Source: AC-32 sp035624425
GTDB lineage: Bacteria; Actinomycetota; Thermoleophilia; Gaiellales; Gaiellaceae
DNA length: 21,480 nucleotides
Assembly (NCBI GenBank): GCA_035624425.1
Contig: DASPRN010000100.1
Location: 1 to 21,480 of the forward strand
Direction of reading: 5' to 3'
Positions 7,194-15,675 of this stretch are shown piece after piece. The notes below the pieces were generated by a model. It ran no database searches. It was given only the letters and a program-made list of their open reading frames with translations, and was not told the origin of the DNA. Numbering within the stretch: position 1 is the first letter of the stretch; each line of letters begins with the position of its first letter. Both the position numbers and the translations under genes were made by a program.

Positions 7194-8354
7194 GTGAGCA
7201 CCGTCGCGTACGACGTCGCTGCTGTTCGCCGCCGCTTCTCGGCGCTCGACCGGTCGCTCGTCTTCTTCGACGGGCCGGGGGGCTCGCAGGTCCCGGACGA
7301 GGTGATCGAGGCGATCGCCGGGTACCTGCGCGAGTCGAACGCGAACGTCGGCGGGCCGTACGAGACGAGCCGGCGTACCGAGGCGCTCGTCGAGGATTCG
7401 CGCGCAGCCGGGGCGTCGTTCCTCGGCTGCAGATCAGAGGAGGTCTTGTTCGGGGCGAACATGACCTCGCTCAACTTCACGCTCTCGCGGACGATCGGCC
7501 GCGAGCTCACGGCGGGCGACGAGATCGTGGTTACCCGCCTCGACCACGACGGAAACGTCTCGCCCTGGCTCGAGCTCGCCCACGACCTCGACCTGCAGGT
7601 TCGATTCGCGGAGATCCACGACGACACGACGGTCGACTTCGACCACCTGGCTTCGCTCCTGACGGAGCGCACCCGCGTGGTCGCGTGTCCGTGGGCCTCG
7701 AACGCGGTCGGAACGCTGGTCGACATCGGCCGCATCGCCGAGCTCGCCCACGAGGCCGGCGCCCTTGCCTGGATCGACGCCGTCCACTACGCGCCGCACG
7801 GGCCGATCGACGTCGCGGCAGTGGGCGTCGACGTCCTGATCTGCTCTCCCTACAAGTACTTCGGGCCGCATCTCGGCGTCGCCTTCGCGCGGGCAGAGCT
7901 GCTCGAGCGGTGGCGCCCCTACAAGGTGCGCCCGGCCGCGGAGGAGCCGCTCGGCCACCGCTTCGAGACCGGCACGCTGCCGCACGAGCTGCTGGCCGGC
8001 TTCGTCGCGGCGGTGCGCTACGTCGAGTCGGTCGGGATGGACGCGATCGTCGCCTACGAGCGGGAGCTCGGTGAGCGCTTCCTGGCCGGGCTGCCGGAGA
8101 GCTGCCAGCTGTACGGGCTGCCGACGATGGACGGTCGCGTGCCGACGTTCGCCTTCAACGTGCGGGGTCTGACCCCGGCCGAGGCAGCCGAAGCGCTGGG
8201 CGACCGCGGCTACGCCGTCTGGCACGGGAACTACTACGCGGTCGAGGTGATGAAGCGGCTCGGACTCCCGGACGGCGCCGTGCGCGCGGGGATCGTCCAC
8301 TACAACACGACCGACGAGGTCGACGAATTGCTCGCGGAGCTCGCGGCGCTGTAG
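7194..8354 (+). CDS. Cysteine desulfurase-like PLP enzyme without catalytic Cys
   Basis: A 386-residue fold-type I aminotransferase class V protein related to NifS/SufS and the VC1184-like group. PLP-binding residues are visible: Asp195 and His198 in WIDAVHYAPHG, and the Schiff-base Lys221 in LICSPYKYFGPH. The FDGPGGSQVP start (25-34) and GHRFETGTLPHELLAGF (254-270) also fit that subgroup. The C-terminal segment GYAVWHGNYYAVEVMKRLG (339-357) aligns with the SufS segment that ends in GHHCAQP; here the cysteine is replaced by Tyr348. The only other late cysteine, Cys304, lies outside that loop. It is therefore unlikely to be a normal desulfurase and may act as a lyase, an epimerase or an aminotransferase-like enzyme. 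GTG 7194 is chosen because the family N-terminus begins there and a TAGCGT box precedes it; the longer frame from 6984 overlaps the ATPase. Confidence 0.88.
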   Translation: MSTVAYDVAAVRRRFSALDRSLVFFDGPGGSQVPDEVIEAIAGYLRESNANVGGPYETSRRTEALVEDSRAAGASFLGCRSEEVLFGANMTSLNFTLSRTIGRELTAGDEIVVTRLDHDGNVSPWLELAHDLDLQVRFAEIHDDTTVDFDHLASLLTERTRVVACPWASNAVGTLVDIGRIAELAHEAGALAWIDAVHYAPHGPIDVAAVGVDVLICSPYKYFGPHLGVAFARAELLERWRPYKVRPAAEEPLGHRFETGTLPHELLAGFVAAVRYVESVGMDAIVAYERELGERFLAGLPESCQLYGLPTMDGRVPTFAFNVRGLTPAEAAEALGDRGYAVWHGNYYAVEVMKRLGLPDGAVRAGIVHYNTTDEVDELLAELAAL

Positions 8355-8373
8355 GCGCAACGCGCATTGCCGC

Positions 8374-9231
8374 TCAGTCGTACGTGGCTCGCGCTCGCTT
8401 CCAGGGCTCCTCGTCCGTGCGGATCGGGTCGGGGTCGACGCCTCGCGCCTCGGCGAGGTCGAGGGTCAGGAGCTGGAAGCGGACGATGTCGACGACCGGG
8501 TGCACCGTCGGGACAAGGGCCACCTGGCAGCCGAGCTCCCTCAGGGCCGCGACCGCACCCGCCGCTCGTTCGGCCGCACGGCCCTCGCCCTCGAGCACGA
8601 ACGCCCGCACCGACTCGTCCACGGCGGCCAGGTGGCCGTGCAGGAGCTGCTCCGTCTGGTGCGCCTCGGCCGCGACATGGGCGCCCTCGCGCAGCTTCAG
8701 CACCGCCTCCTGCGCGGTCGGCCAGTCCCGGCCCGCGCCTGCCACCAGCCACCGCTCGTGCGCGGAGACCGGCTCACGGTGCTCGAGCGCCTTCTCGACC
8801 GCGTCCGGGAGCCAGGAGACATCTTCGCCGTGCAGCGCCGCAAGCGCCGTGACGGCGCATGTGTAGCTGACGGTGTGGCACCAGCTCCGCTCGACCTCCG
8901 GCGTGCAAACGACGACCTCGTCGGCGAGCTCGCCGAGAGGGCTGTCGGGCTTGCCGGTGATCAGCCAGACCGGCCCGTCGAAGGCCCGCGCAGCCTCGAG
9001 CGTCAGCGCCGTCGCGCCCTCGTGACTGATCGCGACGAGCACGTCGGCGCGCGGCGGCCGCAGCACGAGCTCGAGCGCCTGCTCGGCCCAGCCTCCCGTC
9101 TGCGCGGCGTGGAACGAGGTACCGCAGCCGGAATGCAGAACACGACCCTCGGGCAGCCGGCGCTCGGTGGGCACCGCCCGCAGCCAGTCCGGCTGGGCGA
9201 AGATCGCGCGCCTGGTCTCCTCGCCGCTCAT
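8374..9231 (-). CDS. Double-SIS sugar isomerase-like protein (GlmS C-terminal type)
   Basis: A 285-residue protein with two SIS sugar-phosphate-binding domains. The first (about 28-130) has HSGCGTSFHAA at 33-43, close to the GCGTSYHAA of glucosamine-6-phosphate synthase, and the loop AISHEGATALT at 67-77 in place of the usual SQSGET. The second (about 158-260) has GAGRDWPTAQEAVLKLREGAHVAAEAH, like the GlmS helix that carries EGALKLKE and HAEAY, then HGHLAAVD at 198-205. The glutaminase domain of GlmS is absent, so it probably deaminates, isomerises or senses an amino- or keto-sugar phosphate, as AgaS or FrlB do. The ATG at 9231 is supported by a start near the family N-terminus; ribosome site is weak. 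It stands alone on its strand and ends 19 bases from the stop of the convergent PLP-enzyme gene. Confidence 0.85.
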   Translation of the reverse strand: MSGEETRRAIFAQPDWLRAVPTERRLPEGRVLHSGCGTSFHAAQTGGWAEQALELVLRPPRADVLVAISHEGATALTLEAARAFDGPVWLITGKPDSPLGELADEVVVCTPEVERSWCHTVSYTCAVTALAALHGEDVSWLPDAVEKALEHREPVSAHERWLVAGAGRDWPTAQEAVLKLREGAHVAAEAHQTEQLLHGHLAAVDESVRAFVLEGEGRAAERAAGAVAALRELGCQVALVPTVHPVVDIVRFQLLTLDLAEARGVDPDPIRTDEEPWKRARATYD

Positions 9232-9283
9232 GGGCGCAGCATCGCACCGCGTTCACTGGACCGGCAAGAGCCAGGCGCGCAGA

Positions 9284-9289
9284 TAGCAT
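9284..9289 (+). promoter_or_regulatory. Candidate -10 box (TAGCAT) for a leaderless thioesterase gene
   Basis: TAGCAT is followed after eight bases (CCCGGCCC) by the GTG at 9298. No Shine-Dalgarno sequence is present. It would drive the thioesterase and M16 peptidase pair. Confidence 0.45.
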
Positions 9290-9297
9290 CCCGGCCC

Positions 9298-9690
9298 GTG
9301 AAGGGCTTCGACTTCGTTCACGAAGAGCCGGTGCGCTTTCGCGACGTCGACGCGATGGGCCACGTCAACAACGCGGTCTTCCTGACCTACGTCGAGTCCG
9401 CGCGCGCCGCCTACTTCTGGCACGTGGGGATCGCGCGCTCGCTCGAGGACCTGACGCTCGTCGTGGCGCGGGTCGAGATCGACTTCCGCGCTCCGGTCGG
9501 CTTCCCCGAGGTCGTCGAGGTCGGCGTCCGCGCGGGGCGGTTCGGCGAGAAGAGCTTCGGCCTCGACCACGAGCTGCGCGTGCGCGGCGAGCTGGCCGCC
9601 GAGGCCAAGACGGTGCTCGTCGCGTACGACTACGCCCGGGCGCAGACGGTCCGGATCCCGGCAGCGTGGCGGGAGAAACTGGCCGCATGA
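9298..9690 (+). CDS. Acyl-CoA thioesterase, 4HBT hotdog family
   Basis: A 130-residue single hotdog domain of the 4-hydroxybenzoyl-CoA thioesterase/YbgC/FadM group, which hydrolyses acyl-CoA or acyl-ACP thioesters in the cytoplasm. The signature FRDVDAMGHVNNAVFLTYVE lies at 14-33, with Asp18 in the catalytic aspartate position, and the central helix with the following strands ends in RVEIDFRAPVGF at 58-69. Length equals the family norm. GTG 9298 is chosen because the domain begins with the first strand (FDFVHEEPVRF) just after it and a TAGCAT box lies upstream; the longer frame from 8500 runs through the antisense of the SIS gene. Its stop overlaps the start of the M16 peptidase as ATGA, so the two are translated together. 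The acyl substrate cannot be told. Confidence 0.92.
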   Translation: MKGFDFVHEEPVRFRDVDAMGHVNNAVFLTYVESARAAYFWHVGIARSLEDLTLVVARVEIDFRAPVGFPEVVEVGVRAGRFGEKSFGLDHELRVRGELAAEAKTVLVAYDYARAQTVRIPAAWREKLAA

Positions 9691-10955
9691 GTGTGTTCGA
9701 GCAGCACCAGCTCGACAACGGGCTGCGGATCCTGAGCGCCGACATGCCGCAGGTGCCGTCGGTCACCTGCATGATCATGCTCGCCGCCGGCTCGCGCTAC
9801 GAGACCCCGGACACGAACGGGATCGCGCACTTCGCCGAGCACATGTTCTTCAAGGGCACCGACCGGCGGCCGACCGCGCGCGACATCGGCATGGAGGTCG
9901 ACGGTCTCGGCGGCGAGTTCAACGCCTTCACGAGCAAGGAGTACACGGGCTACTACGTCAGGTGCGCCTCCGACTACCGCGACCAGGCGCTGGACGTCCT
10001 CGTCGACATGCTCCGCAACTCGAAGTTCGCGCCCGACGAGATCGAGCGCGAGAAGGGCGTGATCGTCGAGGAGATGAACATGTACTACGACACGCCGCGC
10101 GACTTCATCGGCGGCCTGTACGAGCGGCTCATCTACGGCGACCAGCCGCTCGGCTGGGACATCATCGGCCGCAAGGAGACGATCCGCGCGGCCAGCCGCG
10201 AGACGTTCCTCGACTACGTCGGCCACTGGTACAAGCCCGAGCGGATGATCGTCGGCGTCGCCGGGCGCCTCGACGACGGCTACCTGGACACGATCGAGCG
10301 GCTGCTCGGCGACCTCGAGGCCACGCCGACGGGGTCGCCCGCGCAGGTGTCCGTGAACGGCGGCGAGCCGCAGGTGACGATCCACCACAAGGACTCCGAC
10401 CAGGCGCACCTGTGCATCGGCGTCCCGAGCTACCCGCTCGTCCATCCGGACCGCTGGCCCCTGCTGCTGCTGACGACAGTGCTCGGCACCGGGATGTCGT
10501 CTCGGCTCTTCACCGAGGTGCGCGAGCGGCGTGGCCTCGCCTACTACGTCTACGCGCACAATCAGCCCTACACGGACGCCGGCTCGCTGTACTCGCAGGC
10601 GGGCGTGGACATCGCGCGCGGCGAGGAGGCGGTCGAGACGATCGTGCGCGAGTTCCGCCGCCTGGTCGACGAGCCGGTGCCCGCCGAGGAGCTCGAGAAG
10701 GCACGGGCGCTGGCCAAAGGCCGTTTCGTGCTCAGGCTCGAGAGCCCGCAGGGGATGATCGTCTACGGGCTCGGGCGCCTCGTGCTGGGCGACCCGGCAC
10801 TGGATCCCGAAGACGTGCTCGCCGGCCTGGACGCCGTCACCGCCGAGGACGTCCAGCGGGTCGCCCACGACGTGATCGCCTCGCACGGGCTGAACCTCGC
10901 CCTGATCGGCCCGTTCGAGGACGCCGCGCCCTTCGAGGCGCTCCTGGCCACCTAG
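9687..10955 (+). CDS. M16 family zinc peptidase (processing-peptidase type)
   Basis: A 422-residue pitrilysin-fold peptidase like bacterial PqqL/YmxG and the mitochondrial processing peptidase beta subunit. The inverted zinc motif HFAEH is at 48-52 (His48, His52, catalytic Glu51), and the third ligand is expected at Glu128 in VIVEEMNMY. The second half carries SSRLFTEVRERRGLAYYVYA at 271-290, the family's Arg/Tyr signature. There is no signal peptide, so it should act in the cytoplasm or be released another way. The ATG at 9687 overlaps the thioesterase stop and has GGGAG eleven bases upstream. The TAG stop lies inside the palindrome at 10951-10973, which fills the gap to the convergent acsA. 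All active-site residues are present, so it is the active rather than the inactive paralogue type. Confidence 0.94.
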   Translation: MSVFEQHQLDNGLRILSADMPQVPSVTCMIMLAAGSRYETPDTNGIAHFAEHMFFKGTDRRPTARDIGMEVDGLGGEFNAFTSKEYTGYYVRCASDYRDQALDVLVDMLRNSKFAPDEIEREKGVIVEEMNMYYDTPRDFIGGLYERLIYGDQPLGWDIIGRKETIRAASRETFLDYVGHWYKPERMIVGVAGRLDDGYLDTIERLLGDLEATPTGSPAQVSVNGGEPQVTIHHKDSDQAHLCIGVPSYPLVHPDRWPLLLLTTVLGTGMSSRLFTEVRERRGLAYYVYAHNQPYTDAGSLYSQAGVDIARGEEAVETIVREFRRLVDEPVPAEELEKARALAKGRFVLRLESPQGMIVYGLGRLVLGDPALDPEDVLAGLDAVTAEDVQRVAHDVIASHGLNLALIGPFEDAAPFEALLAT

Positions 10956-10973
10956 CAACACTGTGTTACTAGG
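10951..10973. repeat. Palindromic element, copy 1, between convergent genes
   Basis: CCTAG-C-AACAC-T-GTGTT-A-CTAGG: arms of five plus five bases around a central T, with one mismatched pair (C10956/A10968). It begins in the last codons of the M16 gene, contains its TAG stop, and fills the 18 bases up to the acsA stop. Fourteen bases, AACACTGTGTTACT (10957-10970), recur exactly at 17953-17966. There is no T-tract, so if it acts as a terminator it would be of the U-less, two-way kind. Confidence 0.8.
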
Positions 10974-12922
<1,949 letters not shown>

Positions 12923-12926
<4 letters not shown>

Positions 12927-14059
12927 GGGGCCAGGTCGTACGGGTAGTCCGTGAGCACCTCGGCCCCGCCTTCGGTGACCAGCACGAGGTCCTCGAGGCG
13001 GCAGCCGCCGTAGCCGTGGCGGTAGAGCCCCGGCTCGACGGCGATCACGTCGCCCGCGACGAGCTCGCCTGGACCGCGACCGAGGTTCGGCTGCTCGTGC
13101 ACCTCGAGGCCTACGCCGTGGCCGAGCGAGTGGTAGAAGCCGTCCTTCAGCACCTCGCCCGGCTGCTTCGAGAGCAGCGTCGGATAGCCGTGCTCCTCGA
13201 AGACCTTGCTGCAGATCCTGTGCAGCTCACTCCCGGCGACGCCGGGCTTGACCGCGGCGACGGACGCCTCGAGCGCCTCACGGCAGAGCCGGTGGTACTC
13301 GGCCAGCTCCTCCGACGGCTCGCCGACGACGAAGACGCGCGTCATGTCGGCGAAGCAGCCGGACTCGCGGTCGCGCGGGAAGAGGTCGAGGCAGATGGGC
13401 TCGCCGGGCGCGATCGGGCCGGAGCCCATGTCGTGCCCGACCGCCGTCTGCGGCCCGTGCGAGACGATGAACTCGTCAGCGAAGGCGCCGTTGGCGGTGA
13501 ACGCCTGCTCGACCGCCACCTTGAGGCGCTCACACGTCAGCGGCTCGCCGTCGAGCACGAGATCGCCGTTCTCGCGCTCGGCTGCGCGGAGCAGCTCGCG
13601 CGCGGCGCTCATGCCGGCCTCGGCCGCGTGCTGGGCGCGCCGGATGCCGGCGAGCTCGGCCTCGTTCTTCACGCGCCGCCGCCGGACGAAGTGCTCGCGG
13701 TCGGCGGTCACGTCGATTCCGTTGGCGCGCAGGTGGTCGGCCAGCTCGAGCGGGAACGTCGACGGAACGGCGGCCCGCTCGATCCCGAAGCGCCGGGCGG
13801 CGCGCAGGACGACCTCGAGCTCGATCTCGTCGCGCGAGAGCCCCTGCGCGTAGAGCTCGTCGATCCCGAACTCCTCGTACGGCATCAGCTCCAGGTCGGG
13901 GGCGACCACCTTCATCCGGTCGAGCTCGAAGGAGCTCGCGACCACGTGCCTGCTCCCCTCGCGCTCCGCGTAGAGGAACGGGTCGGGGACGGCGAGCGGG
14001 ACCTCGTGCCGCATCTCGGGCGAGCGGAGCGAATCGGCATAAATGAGGACATCTGCCAC
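12923..14059 (-). CDS. M24 family metallopeptidase (Xaa-Pro aminopeptidase/PepQ type)
   Basis: A 378-residue protein with an N-terminal creatinase-like domain (about 1-130) and a C-terminal pita-bread peptidase domain (about 135-378). The five metal ligands are visible: Asp225 in CLDLFPRD, Asp238 in CFADMTRVF, His314 in SLGHGVGLEVHE, Glu342 in AVEPGLY and Glu356 in CRLEDLVLV. The spacing between the two aspartates is 13 rather than the usual 11, owing to the FPRDRESG insert, which I recall from archaeal and actinobacterial members. It should cleave N-terminal Xaa-Pro bonds or act on proline dipeptides in the cytoplasm. The GTG at 14059 starts with the first strand (ADVLIYADS). Its stop overlaps the acsA start. 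It diverges from the molybdenum-hydroxylase operon across only 34 bases. Confidence 0.93.
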
Positions 14060-14069
14060 GGCGGGCGGG

Positions 14070-14075
14070 ATCGTA
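14070..14075 (-). promoter_or_regulatory. Candidate -10 box (TACGAT) for the M24-acsA unit
   Basis: On the minus strand TACGAT lies ten bases before the GTG at 14059. No Shine-Dalgarno sequence is present. It sits back to back with the TAGAGT box of the opposite strand, only four bases apart, so the two promoters probably compete for RNA polymerase or share a regulator. Confidence 0.4.
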
Positions 14076-14079
14076 CCTC

Positions 14080-14085
14080 TAGAGT
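14080..14085 (+). promoter_or_regulatory. Candidate -10 box (TAGAGT) for the Mo-hydroxylase operon
   Basis: TAGAGT is followed after eight bases (TGCTCCAC) by the GTG at 14094, with no Shine-Dalgarno sequence. It is part of the symmetric CTCTAGAG at 14077-14084. It would be the sole evident promoter for the six-gene operon ending at 19936. Confidence 0.45.
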
Positions 14086-14093
14086 TGCTCCAC

Positions 14094-15245
14094 GTGGAAG
14101 CGGTGCTCGAACGGGCGCAGGCGCTGATCGCCGGATACGACGAGGAGCTCGCTCGCGAGCTGCCGCAAGGCGCGGAGATCTTCGATGCGCACGTCCACCT
14201 CGGTCACGACATCGACGGCATGGTCGGCACCTACGAGGAGCTCGAGGCGGTGGGCCGGCGCTACGGCTTCTCGCGCTGCTTCATGTTCTGCATGGACGAG
14301 CCCGACCGCCATCCGGCCTTCCGGGCGCCCAACGACCGGACGCTCGAGCAGGCGCGGCGCTCCGGCGGCCGGCTGATCCCGTTCGTACGCCTCGACCTCG
14401 GCGAGGATCCGATCGAAGAAGCGACACGCTGCCTCGACCTCGGTGCTCGCGGGATCAAGCTGCACCCGCGGGCCCAGCGCTTCCTGCTGAACGACGAGCG
14501 CCTGTCGCCGGTGTTCGAGCTCGCGGCCGAGCGGCGCGTGCCGATCCTGATCCACGGCGGTCGCGGGCTGCCGCCGATCGCCGACAGCCTGGCGCGCCTC
14601 GTCGAGGCCTACCCCGACGCGCAGCTGATCATCGCGCACGGCGGAATCGCCGACCTCGCCGAGCTGGCCGGGCACTTCGGCGGCAGGGCCGGCGTCTTCT
14701 TCGATACCTCGGTGTGGAGCCCGATCGACCTGCTCACGCTGTTCCATCTCGTCGCGCCGGAACAGGTCGTCTACGCCTCCGACTACCCCTACGGCCAGCA
14801 GCCGAGCGCGCTGCTCACCTCCCTGCGCACGGCGCGGCTTGCCGGCTTCGACGAGGAGCAGGTGCGCGCGATGCTCTGGGGCAACGCGAACCGGATCGCC
14901 GAGGGCGAGGCGCCTCTCGAGCCGTCCCCGCCGCGCGGCGGCGGCACCTTCTCGCAGCCGATGGCCTTCGCGCGGATCCACCAGTACCTGTCCATGGCGA
15001 CGCCGCTGCTCTGGACACGGCAGCCGGACACGATCGGGGTCCTCGGGCTCGCGCTGAACGCCACCGCCGACCGCGACGGCCACGCGGAGGAGCGCGAGCA
15101 GATCCGCGAGCTGCTCGAGGGCGCGCGCGACATCTGGCGGCTGCTGCCGGAGATCGAGGACGAGCGCGAGCAGCGGACAGCCAGCCGAGTGGCGTTTCGG
15201 CTCGTGCACCTGGCGGACATCCTGGCGGTGACGACAGGTGCTTGA
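14094..15245 (+). CDS. Amidohydrolase-2 family enzyme with C-terminal helical extension
   Basis: A 383-residue protein. Residues about 28-268 form a metal-dependent TIM barrel of the amidohydrolase-2 (ACMSD-like) group, with His33 and His35 in FDAHVHLG, Lys122 in GIKLHPRAQ, His154 in LIHGGRG, His182 in IAHGGIAD and Asp230 in YASDYPYG. Residues about 285-383 are an extra, mostly helical region that the family does not need. Such enzymes hydrolyse or decarboxylate ring compounds. Being first in a molybdenum-hydroxylase operon, it may act on the product or precursor of that enzyme. GTG 14094 is preferred over ATG 14043, because the latter lies inside the divergent peptidase gene and a TAGAGT box precedes the former. 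Its end overlaps the next gene by eight bases. Confidence 0.87.
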   Translation: MEAVLERAQALIAGYDEELARELPQGAEIFDAHVHLGHDIDGMVGTYEELEAVGRRYGFSRCFMFCMDEPDRHPAFRAPNDRTLEQARRSGGRLIPFVRLDLGEDPIEEATRCLDLGARGIKLHPRAQRFLLNDERLSPVFELAAERRVPILIHGGRGLPPIADSLARLVEAYPDAQLIIAHGGIADLAELAGHFGGRAGVFFDTSVWSPIDLLTLFHLVAPEQVVYASDYPYGQQPSALLTSLRTARLAGFDEEQVRAMLWGNANRIAEGEAPLEPSPPRGGGTFSQPMAFARIHQYLSMATPLLWTRQPDTIGVLGLALNATADRDGHAEEREQIRELLEGARDIWRLLPEIEDEREQRTASRVAFRLVHLADILAVTTGA

Positions 15246-15675
15246 GCTCAGGATCAACGGCGGCACGTACGAGGTCGACCCGCCGGTCGGCAAGACGCTC
15301 GCGGAGACCCTCCGCGGCGACCTCGGCCTGACGGGCACGAAGATCGCGTGCGGCGAGGGGCACTGCGGCGCCTGCACCGTCCAGCTCGACGGCGTGCCGA
15401 CGCTTTCCTGCATCACGCTCGTCCACACCGTCGGCGAGCGCGAGGTGACGACGATCGAAGGGCTGCGCGACCATCCGCTGGTCGATGCGTTCGTCCGCGC
15501 CGACGCGCTCCAGTGCGGCTTCTGCACACCCGGCCAGATCGTCTCGGCAGCCGCACTCGTCGAGGCCGAGCCCGAGCCGACACCCGAGCGCGTCCGCCAT
15601 GCGATGGCCGGCAACCTGTGCCGCTGCGGCGCGTATCCCAGAATCGAGGAGGCGATCCTGACGTGGCGCGACTGA
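15238..15675 (+). CDS. Molybdenum hydroxylase 2Fe-2S subunit
   Basis: A 145-residue electron-transfer subunit of the xanthine dehydrogenase/aldehyde oxidase family. Plant-type ferredoxin cysteines are Cys38, Cys43, Cys46 and Cys58 (CGEGHCGACTV...LSC). The C-terminal helical domain holds the second cluster with Cys93, Cys96, Cys128 and Cys130 (CGFCTPGQ and NLCRCGAYPRI). All eight ligands are present. There is no Tat signal, unlike E. coli PaoA, so the complex should be cytoplasmic. The GTG start overlaps the amidohydrolase end and its own end overlaps the Mo subunit by 13 bases, which fits a co-translated enzyme complex. Order of genes is 2Fe-2S, Mo, FAD. Confidence 0.96.
   Translation: MLELRINGGTYEVDPPVGKTLAETLRGDLGLTGTKIACGEGHCGACTVQLDGVPTLSCITLVHTVGEREVTTIEGLRDHPLVDAFVRADALQCGFCTPGQIVSAAALVEAEPEPTPERVRHAMAGNLCRCGAYPRIEEAILTWRD

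Noticed and set aside
8355..8373. Possible hairpin GCAA-CGCGCA-TTGC between convergent genes as a terminator
   Set aside because: The stem is only four pairs and there is no T-tract; too weak to call.
9630..10961. A 443-codon minus-strand frame opposite the M16 peptidase
   Set aside because: The plus strand has a complete peptidase with active-site motifs; the opposite product is a repetitive shadow.
10940..10966. Minus-strand TTGCTAGGTGGCC resembling the sigR promoter region (TTGCTAGGGTGGCC)
   Set aside because: No start codon or open gene follows on that strand within the M16 coding region; the likeness comes from the shared GCTAG and GGCC.
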